NCBI GenBank assembly: GCA_902826685.1
Contig: CADEFT010000029.1
Location: forward strand, 1 to 64,000
Reading direction: 5' to 3'
Length of the DNA stretch: 64,000 nucleotides
Origin: an uncultured Acidobacteriota bacterium
GTDB taxonomy: Bacteria; Acidobacteriota; Terriglobia; Bryobacterales; Bryobacteraceae
Both the position numbers and the translations under genes were made by a program. Each line of letters starts with the position of its first letter. The first letter of the stretch is position 1. Below are positions 32,204 through 41,306 of the stretch, piece by piece. The notes beneath the pieces were generated by a model, which saw only the letters and a list, made by a program, of their open reading frames with translations, ran no database searches and had not been told where the DNA came from.

Positions 32204-33115
32204 GTGCTTGCCATCAGTTCGTTGGTTCTCATCGCCGCGCTGTCCGGTCAAAATCGCTCCGTGAACATTGAGCCGCGGGTCCGGCCGGCGCCGCGCGCCG
32301 ATCTCATCATCGATTCCACACTCGTCGAAGTGCCTGTATCGGTGCTGGATTCCCGCGGCGCTCCGGTGCTTGGCCTTACCGCGGCCGATTTCGAGCTATC
32401 GGAAGACGGCGCCGCTCAGGTCATTCGCACCTTCGCCGGCAACGATGCGCCGATATCGGCGGGCATCGTTCTCGATACCAGCCACAGCATGGAACCGAAA
32501 CTGGTGCAGGCGCGCGGCGCGGTGGCGCGGCTATTTCACCAGGCGGGCGATGGCGATGAGTTCCACCTGGTGGAGTTCAACGACGCGCCGCGCATCCTTT
32601 GCGATCTCACCGCCAACGCCGCCGCGCTGGAGCGCGCCCTCAACGCCACCTCCGCCCACGGCTGGACGGCCCTGTTCGACGGCATCTACACCTCCGCCCG
32701 CCTCATGCGCCGCGCGCGCAACACCCGCCGCGCCCTCGTCATCCTGTCCGACGGCGAAGACAACTTCAGCCGTATGCAGGCGTCCCAGTTGCGTTCGTAT
32801 TTGAAGGAAGCGGGAGTCGTCATCTATTCGATCGGCCTGTCGCCCACGCGCCTCGGCCGGTATGACCGGCGCCATCTGCGCCGCCTCTCGCGTGAGACCG
32901 GCGGCTGGTACTATCCCGCCGCCAGTGTCGACGACTTGAAGGAGACCGTGCGCTCCATCGGCGACGCCATTCGCGGCCAGTACGTACTCGGATACACGCC
33001 GTCGAACAGCGCCGCCGGCGGCAAGTATCGCCAGATCGGCGTCCGCCTCCCCGGGGCGCGCGGACTGCAGGTTTCCTGGCGAACCGGCTATTACGCCGTT
33101 TCGCGATCCCGTTGA
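32204..33115 (+). CDS. Secreted VWA-domain protein (acidobacterial VWFA-related)
   Basis: A 303-residue protein is read from GTG at 32204 because GGAGG lies 7 nt upstream; an earlier in-frame ATG runs through the neighbour's promoter. A hydrophobic signal (VLAISSLVLIAALSG) is followed by a short Ig-like region (LIIDSTLVEVPVSVLDSRG). A von Willebrand A domain at about 90-260 has a complete MIDAS: DTSHS, Thr in GWTALFDG, and Asp in LSDGEDN. It ends QYVLGYTPSN followed by the conserved YR.I.V..P C-terminus of the family. It probably mediates metal-dependent adhesion or protein binding. Confidence 0.88.
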   Translation: MLAISSLVLIAALSGQNRSVNIEPRVRPAPRADLIIDSTLVEVPVSVLDSRGAPVLGLTAADFELSEDGAAQVIRTFAGNDAPISAGIVLDTSHSMEPKLVQARGAVARLFHQAGDGDEFHLVEFNDAPRILCDLTANAAALERALNATSAHGWTALFDGIYTSARLMRRARNTRRALVILSDGEDNFSRMQASQLRSYLKEAGVVIYSIGLSPTRLGRYDRRHLRRLSRETGGWYYPAASVDDLKETVRSIGDAIRGQYVLGYTPSNSAAGGKYRQIGVRLPGARGLQVSWRTGYYAVSRSR

Positions 33116-33159
33116 CAGCAAGCCCGCCCGTGGTTCACAATTAGCTGTCGGCATTCGAC

Positions 33160-33498
33160 ATGTCTAAAACTAAAACAGAAGTTCCCCGGGGCACGCTCGA
33201 CCTCCTCGTTCTGCAAACGCTGGCTACCATGGGCAGGCTCCATGGCTATGCCCTGGCGCGGCGCATTGAGCAGGTGGCCGGCGACGCTCTGCACCTGAGC
33301 CAGGGCTCGGTTTATCCGGCTCTCATCCGGCTCCAGCAGGAAGGTTGGATTGCCACGGACTGGGGCATCTCGGAAACCAACCGCAAGGTGAAGTTCTATT
33401 CCCTGACCAGGGCCGGACGGAAGCAACTTGCCGTTGAGGTCGAGACCTGGGAAAAGTCGACGGCGCTGGTGGCCCGCTTCCTGGAGGTATCCTCATGA
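33160..33498 (+). CDS. PadR-family transcriptional regulator
   Basis: The 112-residue winged-helix protein starts PRGTLDLLVLQTLATMGRLHGYAL in spirit (residues 9-32), with the LSQGSVYPALIRLQQEGWI recognition region, KVKFYSLTRAGRKQL wing and a short C-terminal dimerization helix (PadR-s1). It overlaps the ADOP permease start by 4 nt (ATGA). In Acidobacteria PadR regulators very often precede such permeases and probably repress them in response to a small ligand. Confidence 0.93.
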   Translation: MSKTKTEVPRGTLDLLVLQTLATMGRLHGYALARRIEQVAGDALHLSQGSVYPALIRLQQEGWIATDWGISETNRKVKFYSLTRAGRKQLAVEVETWEKSTALVARFLEVSS

Positions 33499-36134
33499 CC
33501 ATCGGCCGCCTGATCGCACGCCTGGCCGCGATCTTGAGCAAGAAGCGCCTCGACCGGGAACTGGAGAACGAGATCGCCGCGCACCTGGAACTGGCGCAAC
33601 GGGACGCCGCCGCGGACGGTTTCTCCGCCGAACAAGCCCGCCTCGCCGCGCGCCGGCGCTTTGGAGGAATCGAGCAAATGAAGGAAGAACATCGCGATTC
33701 CCGCGGCGTCGCGTGGATGGACAACCTGCTGCGCGATTTTCGTTATGGACTCGGCTCGCTCCGCCGGACGCCCGGCTTCACCGCCATTGTCGTCGCGATT
33801 CTAGGGCTCGGCATCGGCGCCAACGTCGCCATGTTCAGCCTGGTCGATGCCGTTCTGCTCAAGCCGCTGCCCTTCCCCAATCCCGATCGCATCGTACGCG
33901 TCTGGGAAGCGCCCCGCCCAGGCGTCACCAACGCCACCAGCACGCTCGACTTTCTCGACTGGAAGCGCATGGGCAAGGCCTTCGAATCGATCGCCGCCGA
34001 GATTCCGCTTTCCGCCGCCTTGACCGGCAACGGCGATCCGGTGCGTTTGCCGGGTAAGGCCGTCACAGCCGATTATTTCCGTGTGTTCGGCGTGGGCGCC
34101 TTCATGGGACGCACCTTCGCCCCGCTCGAAGACCAGGCGGGAGCCGGGATGGTGGTCGTGCTGAGCCACGCCGCCTGGCAAACGCACTTCGGCGGCGACG
34201 CCGGCATATTGAATCGCAGCGCGGCCTTCGATGGCCAGCCCTATCAGATCATTGGCGTGCTTCCGCCCGGCCCCTTCGACCGCGACACGGCTCAGTTCTG
34301 GAAGCCGCTCGTCCTTGGGCCGGAGCGCCGCTCCCGCGGGTTTCACTGGTTGTCGGTCCACGGCCGTCTGACCGCGGGCGTCACGCTCACACAGGCGCGC
34401 GAGCAGATGCGAACCATCCAGTCGGCGGTCCGCGATGTCACACCTTTCTGGAAACGCGACTGGACCATCGTGGTGGAGCCACTCGATCGCCTGCTGGTGG
34501 GCGATTCCATGAAGCGGTCGGCCGTCGTCGCATTCGGAGCCGTTTTGCTGGTTCTGCTGATCGCCTGCGCCAACGTCGCCAATCTTCTTCTGGCCAGAGG
34601 CGCGGCCCGCCGCAAGGAGATGGCGATCCGCACGGCCCTGGGCGCCAGCCGTGGAAGGCTCGCCGTGCAGTTGCTCACCGAAGGCGTGGTGCTTTGTCTC
34701 TTTGGAGGCGCGGCCGGTCTCGCGTTGGCTTCGCTGCTCATTCAGGCCGCCGCGCCGGTTCTATCGCAGTCCATCCCCCACACCGCTTCCCTGGTCATTG
34801 ACTTCCGCGTGTTCGCATTCGCCGCGTCCATCGCTCTCGGCGTGGGCCTGCTGGTCAGCGTCCTTCCGTCCCTCCAATCCTCCACCGCCGATGTGGAGCG
34901 CTCCCTTCGCGAAACCGCGCGCGGCTCTTCCCGTGCTCATCACAACTTGCGAGGAGCGATCGTTGTCGCCGAGGTGACGCTATCCCTCGTATTAGTCTGC
35001 GGCGCTCTGCTTTTATTCAAGAGCCTGTTCAAGCTCCAACAACTGGAGACGGGCATCCGGATGGATAACGTCATCACGATGTCTCTGAGTCTGCCGCTGC
35101 CGGCCTATCCCACACCTGAGAAGGCCGCGGCCTTCTATGAATCGCTGTCCGGGCGGATGGCTACGGTACCCGGAATCCTTCAATCCGGGCTCTCCTCCCA
35201 TCTGCCGCTTCGTTGGATCGGAAACGGAGAAGCCATCGCGGTGCCTGGCATACCGGAGCCGGTCAAGGTCCGTTTCAAGCGCGTCGATCCCGGCTATTTC
35301 GGCACGCTTGGAATTCCATTGCTCGCCGGACGCGGCATCGACGAGCGCGATCGCATTGGCGCCCGCCGCGTCATGGTGATCAACGAAGCGCTCGCCGGCC
35401 GCCTCGCCGACGTCGCGGGCCTGAACAATCCCGTTGGCCACGTGGTGCGCCTCAACTGGCCCCGTTACGTGGCAACGTCCGCGCCGGAGGAGGAAGTCGA
35501 GATCGCCGGCATCATCCGCAGTGAAAGAGTCTCCGGACCGGGCTCGCCCGATCCGGCGGTCGTCTATGTGCCTTTGGCGCAGGTTCCGAACCAGGAGATC
35601 AAACTCATCGTCCGCGCTCAATCGGAGCCCGCCTCCATCGTCGCCGGCATCCGCGACAGCCTGCGCCAGATCGACCCGAACCTGCCGCTTGGCGATGTGG
35701 AAACGATACAGCAGATCCGCGACCGCACGCTCTCCGGCAGCAGCCGGCCGGCCTGGCTCATCGGCGTGTTCGCTTCCATCGCCGCCCTGCTCACCGCCGT
35801 CGGCCTCTATGGCGTAATCTCTCACGAAGTCTCGCAGCAGCGCCGTGAGATTGGCATCCGCATGGCGCTCGGCGCCAGGCCGGGCGATGTCGTTTCGCAG
35901 GTTTTGAAGAAAGCGATGGTGCTGGTGGCCGCCGGACTCGGCCTCGGATCGCTGGGAGCGCTGGCGTTGACCAGGGTGATGAAAACCCTTCTCTTCGAAG
36001 TCTCTCCCTTCGATCCTTTTGTGTTGGCGGCCGCCTGCGCCGCGATGATGCTGGTGGGGTTGCTCGCGGGCTCCGCGCCTGCCAGCCGCGCCGCGCGCAT
36101 CGATCCGGTCCAGACGCTTCGCGACGAAGGTTAA
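33495..36134 (+). CDS. ADOP-family ABC permease (MacB-like, duplicated FtsX)
   Basis: The 879-residue membrane protein has an N-terminal permease-prefix helix-rich region (about 1-75), then TM1 (about 95-122), a MacB-PCD periplasmic domain, an FtsX three-TM block (about 340-460), a second MacB-PCD-like periplasmic domain (about 480-750) and a second FtsX block (about 755-870). There is no ATPase in this gene or next to it, which is the defining oddity of these 'acidobacterial duplicated orphan permeases'. It probably works with a separate ATPase in export or mechanotransmission. It is coupled to PadR. Confidence 0.92.
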   Translation: MTIGRLIARLAAILSKKRLDRELENEIAAHLELAQRDAAADGFSAEQARLAARRRFGGIEQMKEEHRDSRGVAWMDNLLRDFRYGLGSLRRTPGFTAIVVAILGLGIGANVAMFSLVDAVLLKPLPFPNPDRIVRVWEAPRPGVTNATSTLDFLDWKRMGKAFESIAAEIPLSAALTGNGDPVRLPGKAVTADYFRVFGVGAFMGRTFAPLEDQAGAGMVVVLSHAAWQTHFGGDAGILNRSAAFDGQPYQIIGVLPPGPFDRDTAQFWKPLVLGPERRSRGFHWLSVHGRLTAGVTLTQAREQMRTIQSAVRDVTPFWKRDWTIVVEPLDRLLVGDSMKRSAVVAFGAVLLVLLIACANVANLLLARGAARRKEMAIRTALGASRGRLAVQLLTEGVVLCLFGGAAGLALASLLIQAAAPVLSQSIPHTASLVIDFRVFAFAASIALGVGLLVSVLPSLQSSTADVERSLRETARGSSRAHHNLRGAIVVAEVTLSLVLVCGALLLFKSLFKLQQLETGIRMDNVITMSLSLPLPAYPTPEKAAAFYESLSGRMATVPGILQSGLSSHLPLRWIGNGEAIAVPGIPEPVKVRFKRVDPGYFGTLGIPLLAGRGIDERDRIGARRVMVINEALAGRLADVAGLNNPVGHVVRLNWPRYVATSAPEEEVEIAGIIRSERVSGPGSPDPAVVYVPLAQVPNQEIKLIVRAQSEPASIVAGIRDSLRQIDPNLPLGDVETIQQIRDRTLSGSSRPAWLIGVFASIAALLTAVGLYGVISHEVSQQRREIGIRMALGARPGDVVSQVLKKAMVLVAAGLGLGSLGALALTRVMKTLLFEVSPFDPFVLAAACAAMMLVGLLAGSAPASRAARIDPVQTLRDEG

Positions 36135-36135
36135 G

Positions 36136-36444
36136 CTACGCTCGCAGAATCGCCACGCCGATTACGACGAAAACCACGCCCGCCGCGCGCACGAGCGAAA
36201 GTCCTTCCCCCAACAAAGCCACGCCCAGCGCCAGCGCGATCGCCGCTTCGAGCCCCAGCACGATCAGGTAATTGCTGCTCATCAACGAATCGCGCATCGA
36301 AAGCGTCTGCAGCGCCGCGCCCGCCACAAACAGCGCGAACACGGCCAGCGACGGCCGCGGCTGTGTCAGGCCCGCCGAATGCTTCATGAATACGCCGCCC
36401 ACCGCATAGGCCGCCGCCGCCAGAGCCGCCAGCAACAGGGTCAT
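36136..36444 (-). CDS. Four-TM small DMT/SMR-like transporter
   Basis: The 102-residue protein has four predicted TM helices and the SMR-type size. SMR exporters carry a Glu in TM1 (Glu14 in EmrE) that binds drug and protons; here TM1 (AALAAAAYAVGGVFMK) has no acidic residue. The remaining helices contain LGLEAAIALALGVALLGEG near the end, which resembles the C-terminal half of an EamA domain. The function is likely transport in a heteromeric or different mode. It is the last gene of the cyaY-hemW-ltaE operon and stops 1 nt from the convergent ADOP gene. Confidence 0.75.
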   Translation of the reverse strand: MTLLLAALAAAAYAVGGVFMKHSAGLTQPRPSLAVFALFVAGAALQTLSMRDSLMSSNYLIVLGLEAAIALALGVALLGEGLSLVRAAGVVFVVIGVAILRA

Positions 36445-36447
36445 CCT

Positions 36448-37473
36448 TCACCTCAGAACGGAACGTATGATCGCGATCGCTTCCTCACAGGCGTGGCGGT
36501 CCGCATCGAAATGCGTCACGATGCGCATCCTCTCCGGATAGGGCCCGTTGATCAGCAGACCGCGATCCTTGAACAGCGCACTCAACTCGCCGGAGGTTTT
36601 GCCCGTGCCCGCTACGTCGAGGAAGACGATATTCGTTTGCACCGCCGCGATATCCACCTGCACGCCGGGAATCAGGTTCAGTTGCTCCGCCAGCCAACGC
36701 GCATTGGCATGATCGGCCGCCAGCAGCTTCGGGCTCTCTTCGAGCGCAATCAGACCCGCCGCCGCCAGCACGCCCGCCTGCCGCATCCCGCCACCCAGCC
36801 GTTTGCGATACAGACGCGCCCTGGCGATGTCCGCCTTCGTCCCCGCCAGCATCGACCCCACCGGCGCGCCCAACGCCTTCGACAGGCAGAACGTCACCGT
36901 ATCCACCTTGGCCACGATCTCGGCCACCGGCCGGCCCAGCGCCACCGCGGCATTGAAAACGCGCGCGCCGTCCATGTGCACCTTCAGCCCGATCGCATGC
37001 GCGCCGTCGCAGATCTCGTTCACCGTCTCAATCGGATAGACCGATCCGCCGCCCGCGTTGTGCGTGTTCTCGATCTCGATCACACCCGTCGGCGCCGAGT
37101 GCGGATTCACCTGCCGGATCTCGCGCTGGATCCGCTCCCAGGTCAGCACTCCGTTCGCCGTGGGAATTTGCCGGCATAAGCAGCCGGTGAACCACGCGGC
37201 CATCGCCAGTTCGTAGTTCATGATGTGCGACCGCGAGTCGCACAGGATTTCCTGGCCGTGCTCGGTGTGCAGCTTCGCGCCGATGGTGTTGCCCATGGTT
37301 CCGGTGGGCAGAAACACGGCCGCCTCTTTGCCGGTCACCTCGGCGGCCCGCCGCTCCAGCAGGGTTACGGTCGCGTCTTCCTGGTAAACGTCATCGCCGA
37401 CGATGGCTTCCGCCATGGCCTTTCGCATGGCCGCGGTGGGCCGCGTCACGGTATCGCTGCGCAAGTCGATCAT
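36448..37473 (-). CDS. ltaE: Low-specificity L-threonine aldolase
   Basis: A 341-residue PLP fold-type I enzyme is read from MIDLRSDTVT, the conserved family start; a long upstream frame is an artefact. Motifs are GDDVYQEDATVTLLE, PTGTMGNTIG, the HMDGARVFNA PLP-anchoring Asp, and CLSKALGAPVGS with Lys199 as Schiff-base Lys. It cleaves L-threonine or allo-threonine to glycine and acetaldehyde. The ATG overlaps the hemW stop by 4 nt. Placing it with CyaY and HemW suggests a link of glycine with tetrapyrrole or Fe-S metabolism, or simple co-expression. Confidence 0.93.
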   Translation of the reverse strand: MIDLRSDTVTRPTAAMRKAMAEAIVGDDVYQEDATVTLLERRAAEVTGKEAAVFLPTGTMGNTIGAKLHTEHGQEILCDSRSHIMNYELAMAAWFTGCLCRQIPTANGVLTWERIQREIRQVNPHSAPTGVIEIENTHNAGGGSVYPIETVNEICDGAHAIGLKVHMDGARVFNAAVALGRPVAEIVAKVDTVTFCLSKALGAPVGSMLAGTKADIARARLYRKRLGGGMRQAGVLAAAGLIALEESPKLLAADHANARWLAEQLNLIPGVQVDIAAVQTNIVFLDVAGTGKTSGELSALFKDRGLLINGPYPERMRIVTHFDADRHACEEAIAIIRSVLR

Positions 37474-38540
37474 GGGTTGACAAATTCCTCTAGAACTTCG
37501 TTCGAATACAATACACCGCGGTCGGTCAGCTTCACGCGATCGCCCGTACGTTCCATCAGGCCACCCGACAGGAAGCGTTCCACCCGCGGCCAGTCTCCCT
37601 CTTCGAGCGCGATGCCTTCGGCCAGGCGGAGGCCGACGAAAAATCGTTCTTCGCCGGGCTTGGCCGCGACCGGCTCGGCCCGCATCGCGCCGCTTGTATA
37701 CTCGGCCGCCGTCTCCACATTCTGCCAGCGCAGCCCGCCATCGAAGGAGTGCGCATCGGCGCCGAAGCCCACATACGGTTCCAGGCGCCAATACTTCAGG
37801 TTGTGCCGCGACTCGAACCCGCGGCGCGCGAAATTCGAGATCTCATATCGCTCGATGCCGGCTTGCGCCAGAAGCTCGCGCGCCAGTTCATACATCTCCA
37901 CCACGTCATCCTCACCCGGCGTGGACGCTGCGCCGAACCGGCCGCCCCCCAGCAGCATCTCACTGCCCAACCGGCTGTCTTCATCGACCTCCAGCATATA
38001 GACGGAGACATGCGGCACCTTGAGCCGCAGTGTCCAGTCAAGCGATTCGCGAAACGAACCCACGGTTTGAAACGGCAGCCCGGCAATCAGATCCAGGCTG
38101 ATGTTGCCAATCCCCGCCGCCCGCAGAATCTCCACCTCCGCCGCCACCGTTTCCGCCGTGTGTTTCCGTCCCGTTTGCGCCAGTTCCTTGCGGATGAAAC
38201 TTTGCACGCCCAGGCTGACGCGATTGATGCCGGCCGCAAGCCAACCGGCCGCGCGCTCCGCCGTGATATCGCCTGGCGCCGCTTCCACCGTCGCTTCTTG
38301 CCAGGGCGCGCCGGGCACCGCGCTCAGAATCGCCGCCAGCTTTCCTGCCTCCAGCCGGCTGGGAGTCCCACCGCCCACATAAACCGTCTCCGGCCGCCAG
38401 CGCCATTCAAACTCCGCGATCTCACGCCGCAACCCGGTCAGGTACCGGTCTTCGAGCTCACGAGGAAACACGCCGGAAGCGAAGTTGCAGTAGGTGCACT
38501 TCTGCGCGCAAAACGGAAAGGATATGTAGACTCCGGCCAT
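37470..38540 (-). CDS. hemW: HemW, radical-SAM heme chaperone
   Basis: The 356-residue protein has the radical-SAM cluster motif CAQKCTYCNF (residues 11-20), the GGGTPS motif and RVSLGVQSF, a LIAGLPFQT segment, and RHNLKYW followed by VGFGADAHS, which match HemN/HemW-like proteins. The fourth HemN-specific Cys is not part of the motif, favouring HemW (heme chaperone) over coproporphyrinogen dehydrogenase. It follows cyaY directly (TGA then ATG) and overlaps ltaE by 4 nt. Confidence 0.92.
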   Translation of the reverse strand: MAGVYISFPFCAQKCTYCNFASGVFPRELEDRYLTGLRREIAEFEWRWRPETVYVGGGTPSRLEAGKLAAILSAVPGAPWQEATVEAAPGDITAERAAGWLAAGINRVSLGVQSFIRKELAQTGRKHTAETVAAEVEILRAAGIGNISLDLIAGLPFQTVGSFRESLDWTLRLKVPHVSVYMLEVDEDSRLGSEMLLGGGRFGAASTPGEDDVVEMYELARELLAQAGIERYEISNFARRGFESRHNLKYWRLEPYVGFGADAHSFDGGLRWQNVETAAEYTSGAMRAEPVAAKPGEERFFVGLRLAEGIALEEGDWPRVERFLSGGLMERTGDRVKLTDRGVLYSNEVLEEFVNP

Positions 38541-38867
38541 TCAGCTCAGATTGACGGGCACGCCCAGAAGCGTGCCGGCGGCATCGCCCATCAGTTGCTT
38601 CAGCGTCGCTCCCGATTCCGGCAGCACGAACGAGCCGTCGCGCCAATCGAGCTTGAAGCTCTTGCTCAGCGCCGATACCCAGATCTGCCGCACCGGCGAG
38701 TTTGGACTCACGACGAACTTCGCCTTTGGCTCGTCGAACTCCACGGTCACCGTGCCGTTGTTGCGGTCCACGTCGAACCCATGCTCATCGGCCGCGGCCG
38801 ATAGGGCTTCAAACAGGTCCTCCATGGCCCGGTCGCAACGAATTTGAAACGTCTGCTCGTCCATCAT
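38541..38867 (-). CDS. cyaY: Frataxin-like iron protein CyaY
   Basis: The 108-residue alpha/beta protein has the frataxin pattern: an acidic N-terminal helix (FQIRCDRAMEDLFEALSAAA), the strands DVDRNNGTVTVEFDEP, and the invariant PVRQIWVSALSKSFKLDW. CyaY binds iron and modulates IscS-dependent Fe-S cluster assembly. Its stop abuts the hemW start. A two-Met start (38867 or 38864) is ambiguous. Frataxin next to a heme chaperone is a meaningful pairing, because HemW itself needs an Fe-S cluster. Confidence 0.9.
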   Translation of the reverse strand: MMDEQTFQIRCDRAMEDLFEALSAAADEHGFDVDRNNGTVTVEFDEPKAKFVVSPNSPVRQIWVSALSKSFKLDWRDGSFVLPESGATLKQLMGDAAGTLLGVPVNLS

Positions 38868-38955
38868 GTTGAAAACTCAAAAGTAGCAGATCGGGGAATC
38901 CTTCGCCGCCGGGAACGCATCTGATACCCTGGAGACTCGTTGGTTTTTCCCCGGC

Positions 38956-40530
38956 ATGGAAATTGTTTGTAAACGCCATACGGACCTGCCCGGCACGTCC
39001 CGGCTCTTCCGCGACCTGCTGTATCACTTCGATCGCGTCGAGCGATTCTATCCGCACAATCCACTCGATCCGGCAAGCTATCAGGCGGCGGCAAAAGCCA
39101 TCGATTTCCCTGCCGGCCGCCGCGCCGCGCTGATTGCCGCGTTGAAGGCGCAGAATGGCGATTCGGAGGCGCTACATCGCCTGGCGCAGCCCGGCACCGT
39201 CGCCGTCCTCACCGGCCAGCAGGTGGGCCTGTTTTCCGGTCCGGCCTACACGCTCTATAAGGCTCTTACCGCCGTACGCCTGGCCGCGCAACTGAGCGAA
39301 TCGGGCGTACCGGCCGTTCCCGTTTTCTGGCTGGCCACCGAAGATCACGATCTCGCCGAGATCAGCCACTGCTGGACTCTCGACACCTCCGGGCACACGG
39401 TCCGTTTGGGCGTGCCGGATGGTCCGCCCGACCGGCCAGTGGGCGGTCTACCCATCGCCGATCCCCCGCTCGAAGCTTTGCGCGCTTCACTGAGCGGCTT
39501 CCCGTCAGGCGATGAAATCTTCGACAAGGTTCGGGCCGCCTATGCGCCAGGGATATCCTTTGGCCAGGCGTTCACCACCCTGCTACGCGATCTGCTGGCG
39601 GGTTACGATCTGCTTTTCTTCGATCCCATGCACGCGGATTCGCGGCGTCTGGCCGCGCCGCTGCTCAGCCAGGCCGTGCTGGCCGCGCCGGAGCTGAGCC
39701 GGGCGCTTCTGGAACGCAGCCGCGAGTTGACGGCGGCCGGCTATCACGCCCAGGTGCATTTCGAAGATCATACGTCGCTGGTGTTTCTGCTCGACGACGG
39801 TCACCGCCGCGCCTTGCGCCGCCGCGACAACGAATACTCCTTCGGCGACCGTAAGTTTTCCGCCGCCGATCTGGCCGCCCGCGCCGAATCTCTTTCGCCC
39901 AACGCGATTCTGCGGCCGGTCGCGCAGGATTACATGTTTCCCACGGTCGCCTACATCGGCGGTCCGGCCGAACTCGCCTATCTGGCGCAGTCGGAAGTGG
40001 TGTACCGGCATCTGCTGGGCCGCATGCCCGTGGCCGCGCCACGCACCGGGTTCACGCTCATCAACACGCGGGCCCGCAAATTGATGGATCGCTATCAACT
40101 GCGCCTGGAGTCGTTCTTCGGCGGTGAAGACGCCTTGAGCGAAGAGATTGCCGGACGCCTCACACCGCCCGAAGTCGCCTCCGCCATTGCCAGTGCCCGC
40201 GCCACCACCGATTCCAGTTTGGCGCAACTGCGCGGCAGCGTCGCGGCGTTCGATACCACGCTGGCCGAAGCGCTCGACCGCGGCTCCGCGAAGATCCGCT
40301 ATCAACTTGAAAAGCTTGAGCGCAAGGTCGGCCGTGAGACCATGCGCCGCAACCTGCGCGCGCAGGAAGAGAGCGCCTATCTGAACGGGCTGCTCTATCC
40401 GCACAAACACCTGCAGGAGCGCTTCTACACCATTCTTCCCTTCCTCGCCCAACACGGGACGGAGATCGTCGCCGAGCTATACAATAACGTTCGGCTCGAT
40501 TGTCCCGATCATCACATCGTTTACCTCTAG
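38956..40530 (+). CDS. bshC: Bacillithiol synthase BshC
   Basis: The 524-residue protein matches the BshC family: N-terminal FYPHNP-like motif (VERFYPHNPLD), GQQVGLFSGPAYTLYK, FWLATEDHDLAEI, and the C-terminal RKVGRETMRRNLRAQEES with ending YLNGLLYPHKHLQERFY. BshC adds cysteine to glucosaminyl-malate in the final step of bacillithiol synthesis. bshA and bshB are not in the window. It starts a forward run with the aldolase gene 7 nt downstream and is divergent from cyaY. Confidence 0.95.
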   Translation: MEIVCKRHTDLPGTSRLFRDLLYHFDRVERFYPHNPLDPASYQAAAKAIDFPAGRRAALIAALKAQNGDSEALHRLAQPGTVAVLTGQQVGLFSGPAYTLYKALTAVRLAAQLSESGVPAVPVFWLATEDHDLAEISHCWTLDTSGHTVRLGVPDGPPDRPVGGLPIADPPLEALRASLSGFPSGDEIFDKVRAAYAPGISFGQAFTTLLRDLLAGYDLLFFDPMHADSRRLAAPLLSQAVLAAPELSRALLERSRELTAAGYHAQVHFEDHTSLVFLLDDGHRRALRRRDNEYSFGDRKFSAADLAARAESLSPNAILRPVAQDYMFPTVAYIGGPAELAYLAQSEVVYRHLLGRMPVAAPRTGFTLINTRARKLMDRYQLRLESFFGGEDALSEEIAGRLTPPEVASAIASARATTDSSLAQLRGSVAAFDTTLAEALDRGSAKIRYQLEKLERKVGRETMRRNLRAQEESAYLNGLLYPHKHLQERFYTILPFLAQHGTEIVAELYNNVRLDCPDHHIVYL

Positions 40531-40537
40531 GAACTTC

Positions 40538-41302
40538 ATGTACGTCAACACGGTTAAGCAGGCCCTCAAGCAGGGCAAGGTGCAACTCGGCACGTCCTAT
40601 GGGATGCTGCGTTCGGCCGAAGTGGGCAAGATACTCGCCGCGGCCGGCTTCCACTGGGCGTTCATCGACAATGAGCACGGCTACTATGGAATCGAAACGT
40701 CTTCCGATATCTGCCGTGCCGCCACCGCCGCCGGCCTCTGCCCGGTGGCGCGCGTCGCCGACCTGCGCTACGACCTGGTCGCCCGCTCGCTCGATAGCGG
40801 CGCTCCCGCCATGATGTTCCCTCGCGTCGAATCGGTTGAGCTGCTTGAGCGCGCCATCAGTTGGACCAAGTTTCCTCCCCTGGGCGTGCGCGGCTACGGC
40901 CTGACACCGCATCACGTCAACTATGAGAAAGTGACCATTCCGCAGATCATCGAACACACCAACGAGCACATGCTGGTGGTTCTGCAGATCGAAACCAAGA
41001 AGGCTTTCGAGATGCGCGACGAGTTGATCTCGGTTCCCGGCATCGACGCCGTCATGATCGGCCCGGCCGATTTCTCCATCTCGCTCGGCGTGCCCGGCGA
41101 CTTCATGAATCCCGTCCTGGTGAAGCACATGCAGGCGGTGCGCGACACCTGCCTCAAATACAAGGTCGCACCCGGGACGCAGACGCGTAATCTGCCGCTA
41201 GCCAAGTTCTGGCGCGAAGAGGGCATGCTGTTTCTCGGCTGCTCGAGCGAAGTGGCCATGATGTACGAACGCGGCCTGGAGCTGACCAGCCAGCTCGCCT
41301 GA
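40538..41302 (+). CDS. HpcH/HpaI-family aldolase
   Basis: The 254-residue class II pyruvate-aldolase barrel has the family motifs FIDNEHGYYG, AMMFPRVESVE (Glu-x metal ligand), LGVRGYG, QIETKKAFE (Glu), IGPADFSISLG (Asp) and the C-terminal LGCSSE. The family cleaves 2-keto-3-deoxy sugar acids or hydroxy-ketoacids to pyruvate and an aldehyde. The substrate cannot be told from sequence. An AGGAAC motif precedes the ATG. It lies 7 nt after bshC and 4 nt before the histidine kinase. Confidence 0.88.
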   Translation: MYVNTVKQALKQGKVQLGTSYGMLRSAEVGKILAAAGFHWAFIDNEHGYYGIETSSDICRAATAAGLCPVARVADLRYDLVARSLDSGAPAMMFPRVESVELLERAISWTKFPPLGVRGYGLTPHHVNYEKVTIPQIIEHTNEHMLVVLQIETKKAFEMRDELISVPGIDAVMIGPADFSISLGVPGDFMNPVLVKHMQAVRDTCLKYKVAPGTQTRNLPLAKFWREEGMLFLGCSSEVAMMYERGLELTSQLA

Positions 41303-41306
41303 CCGG

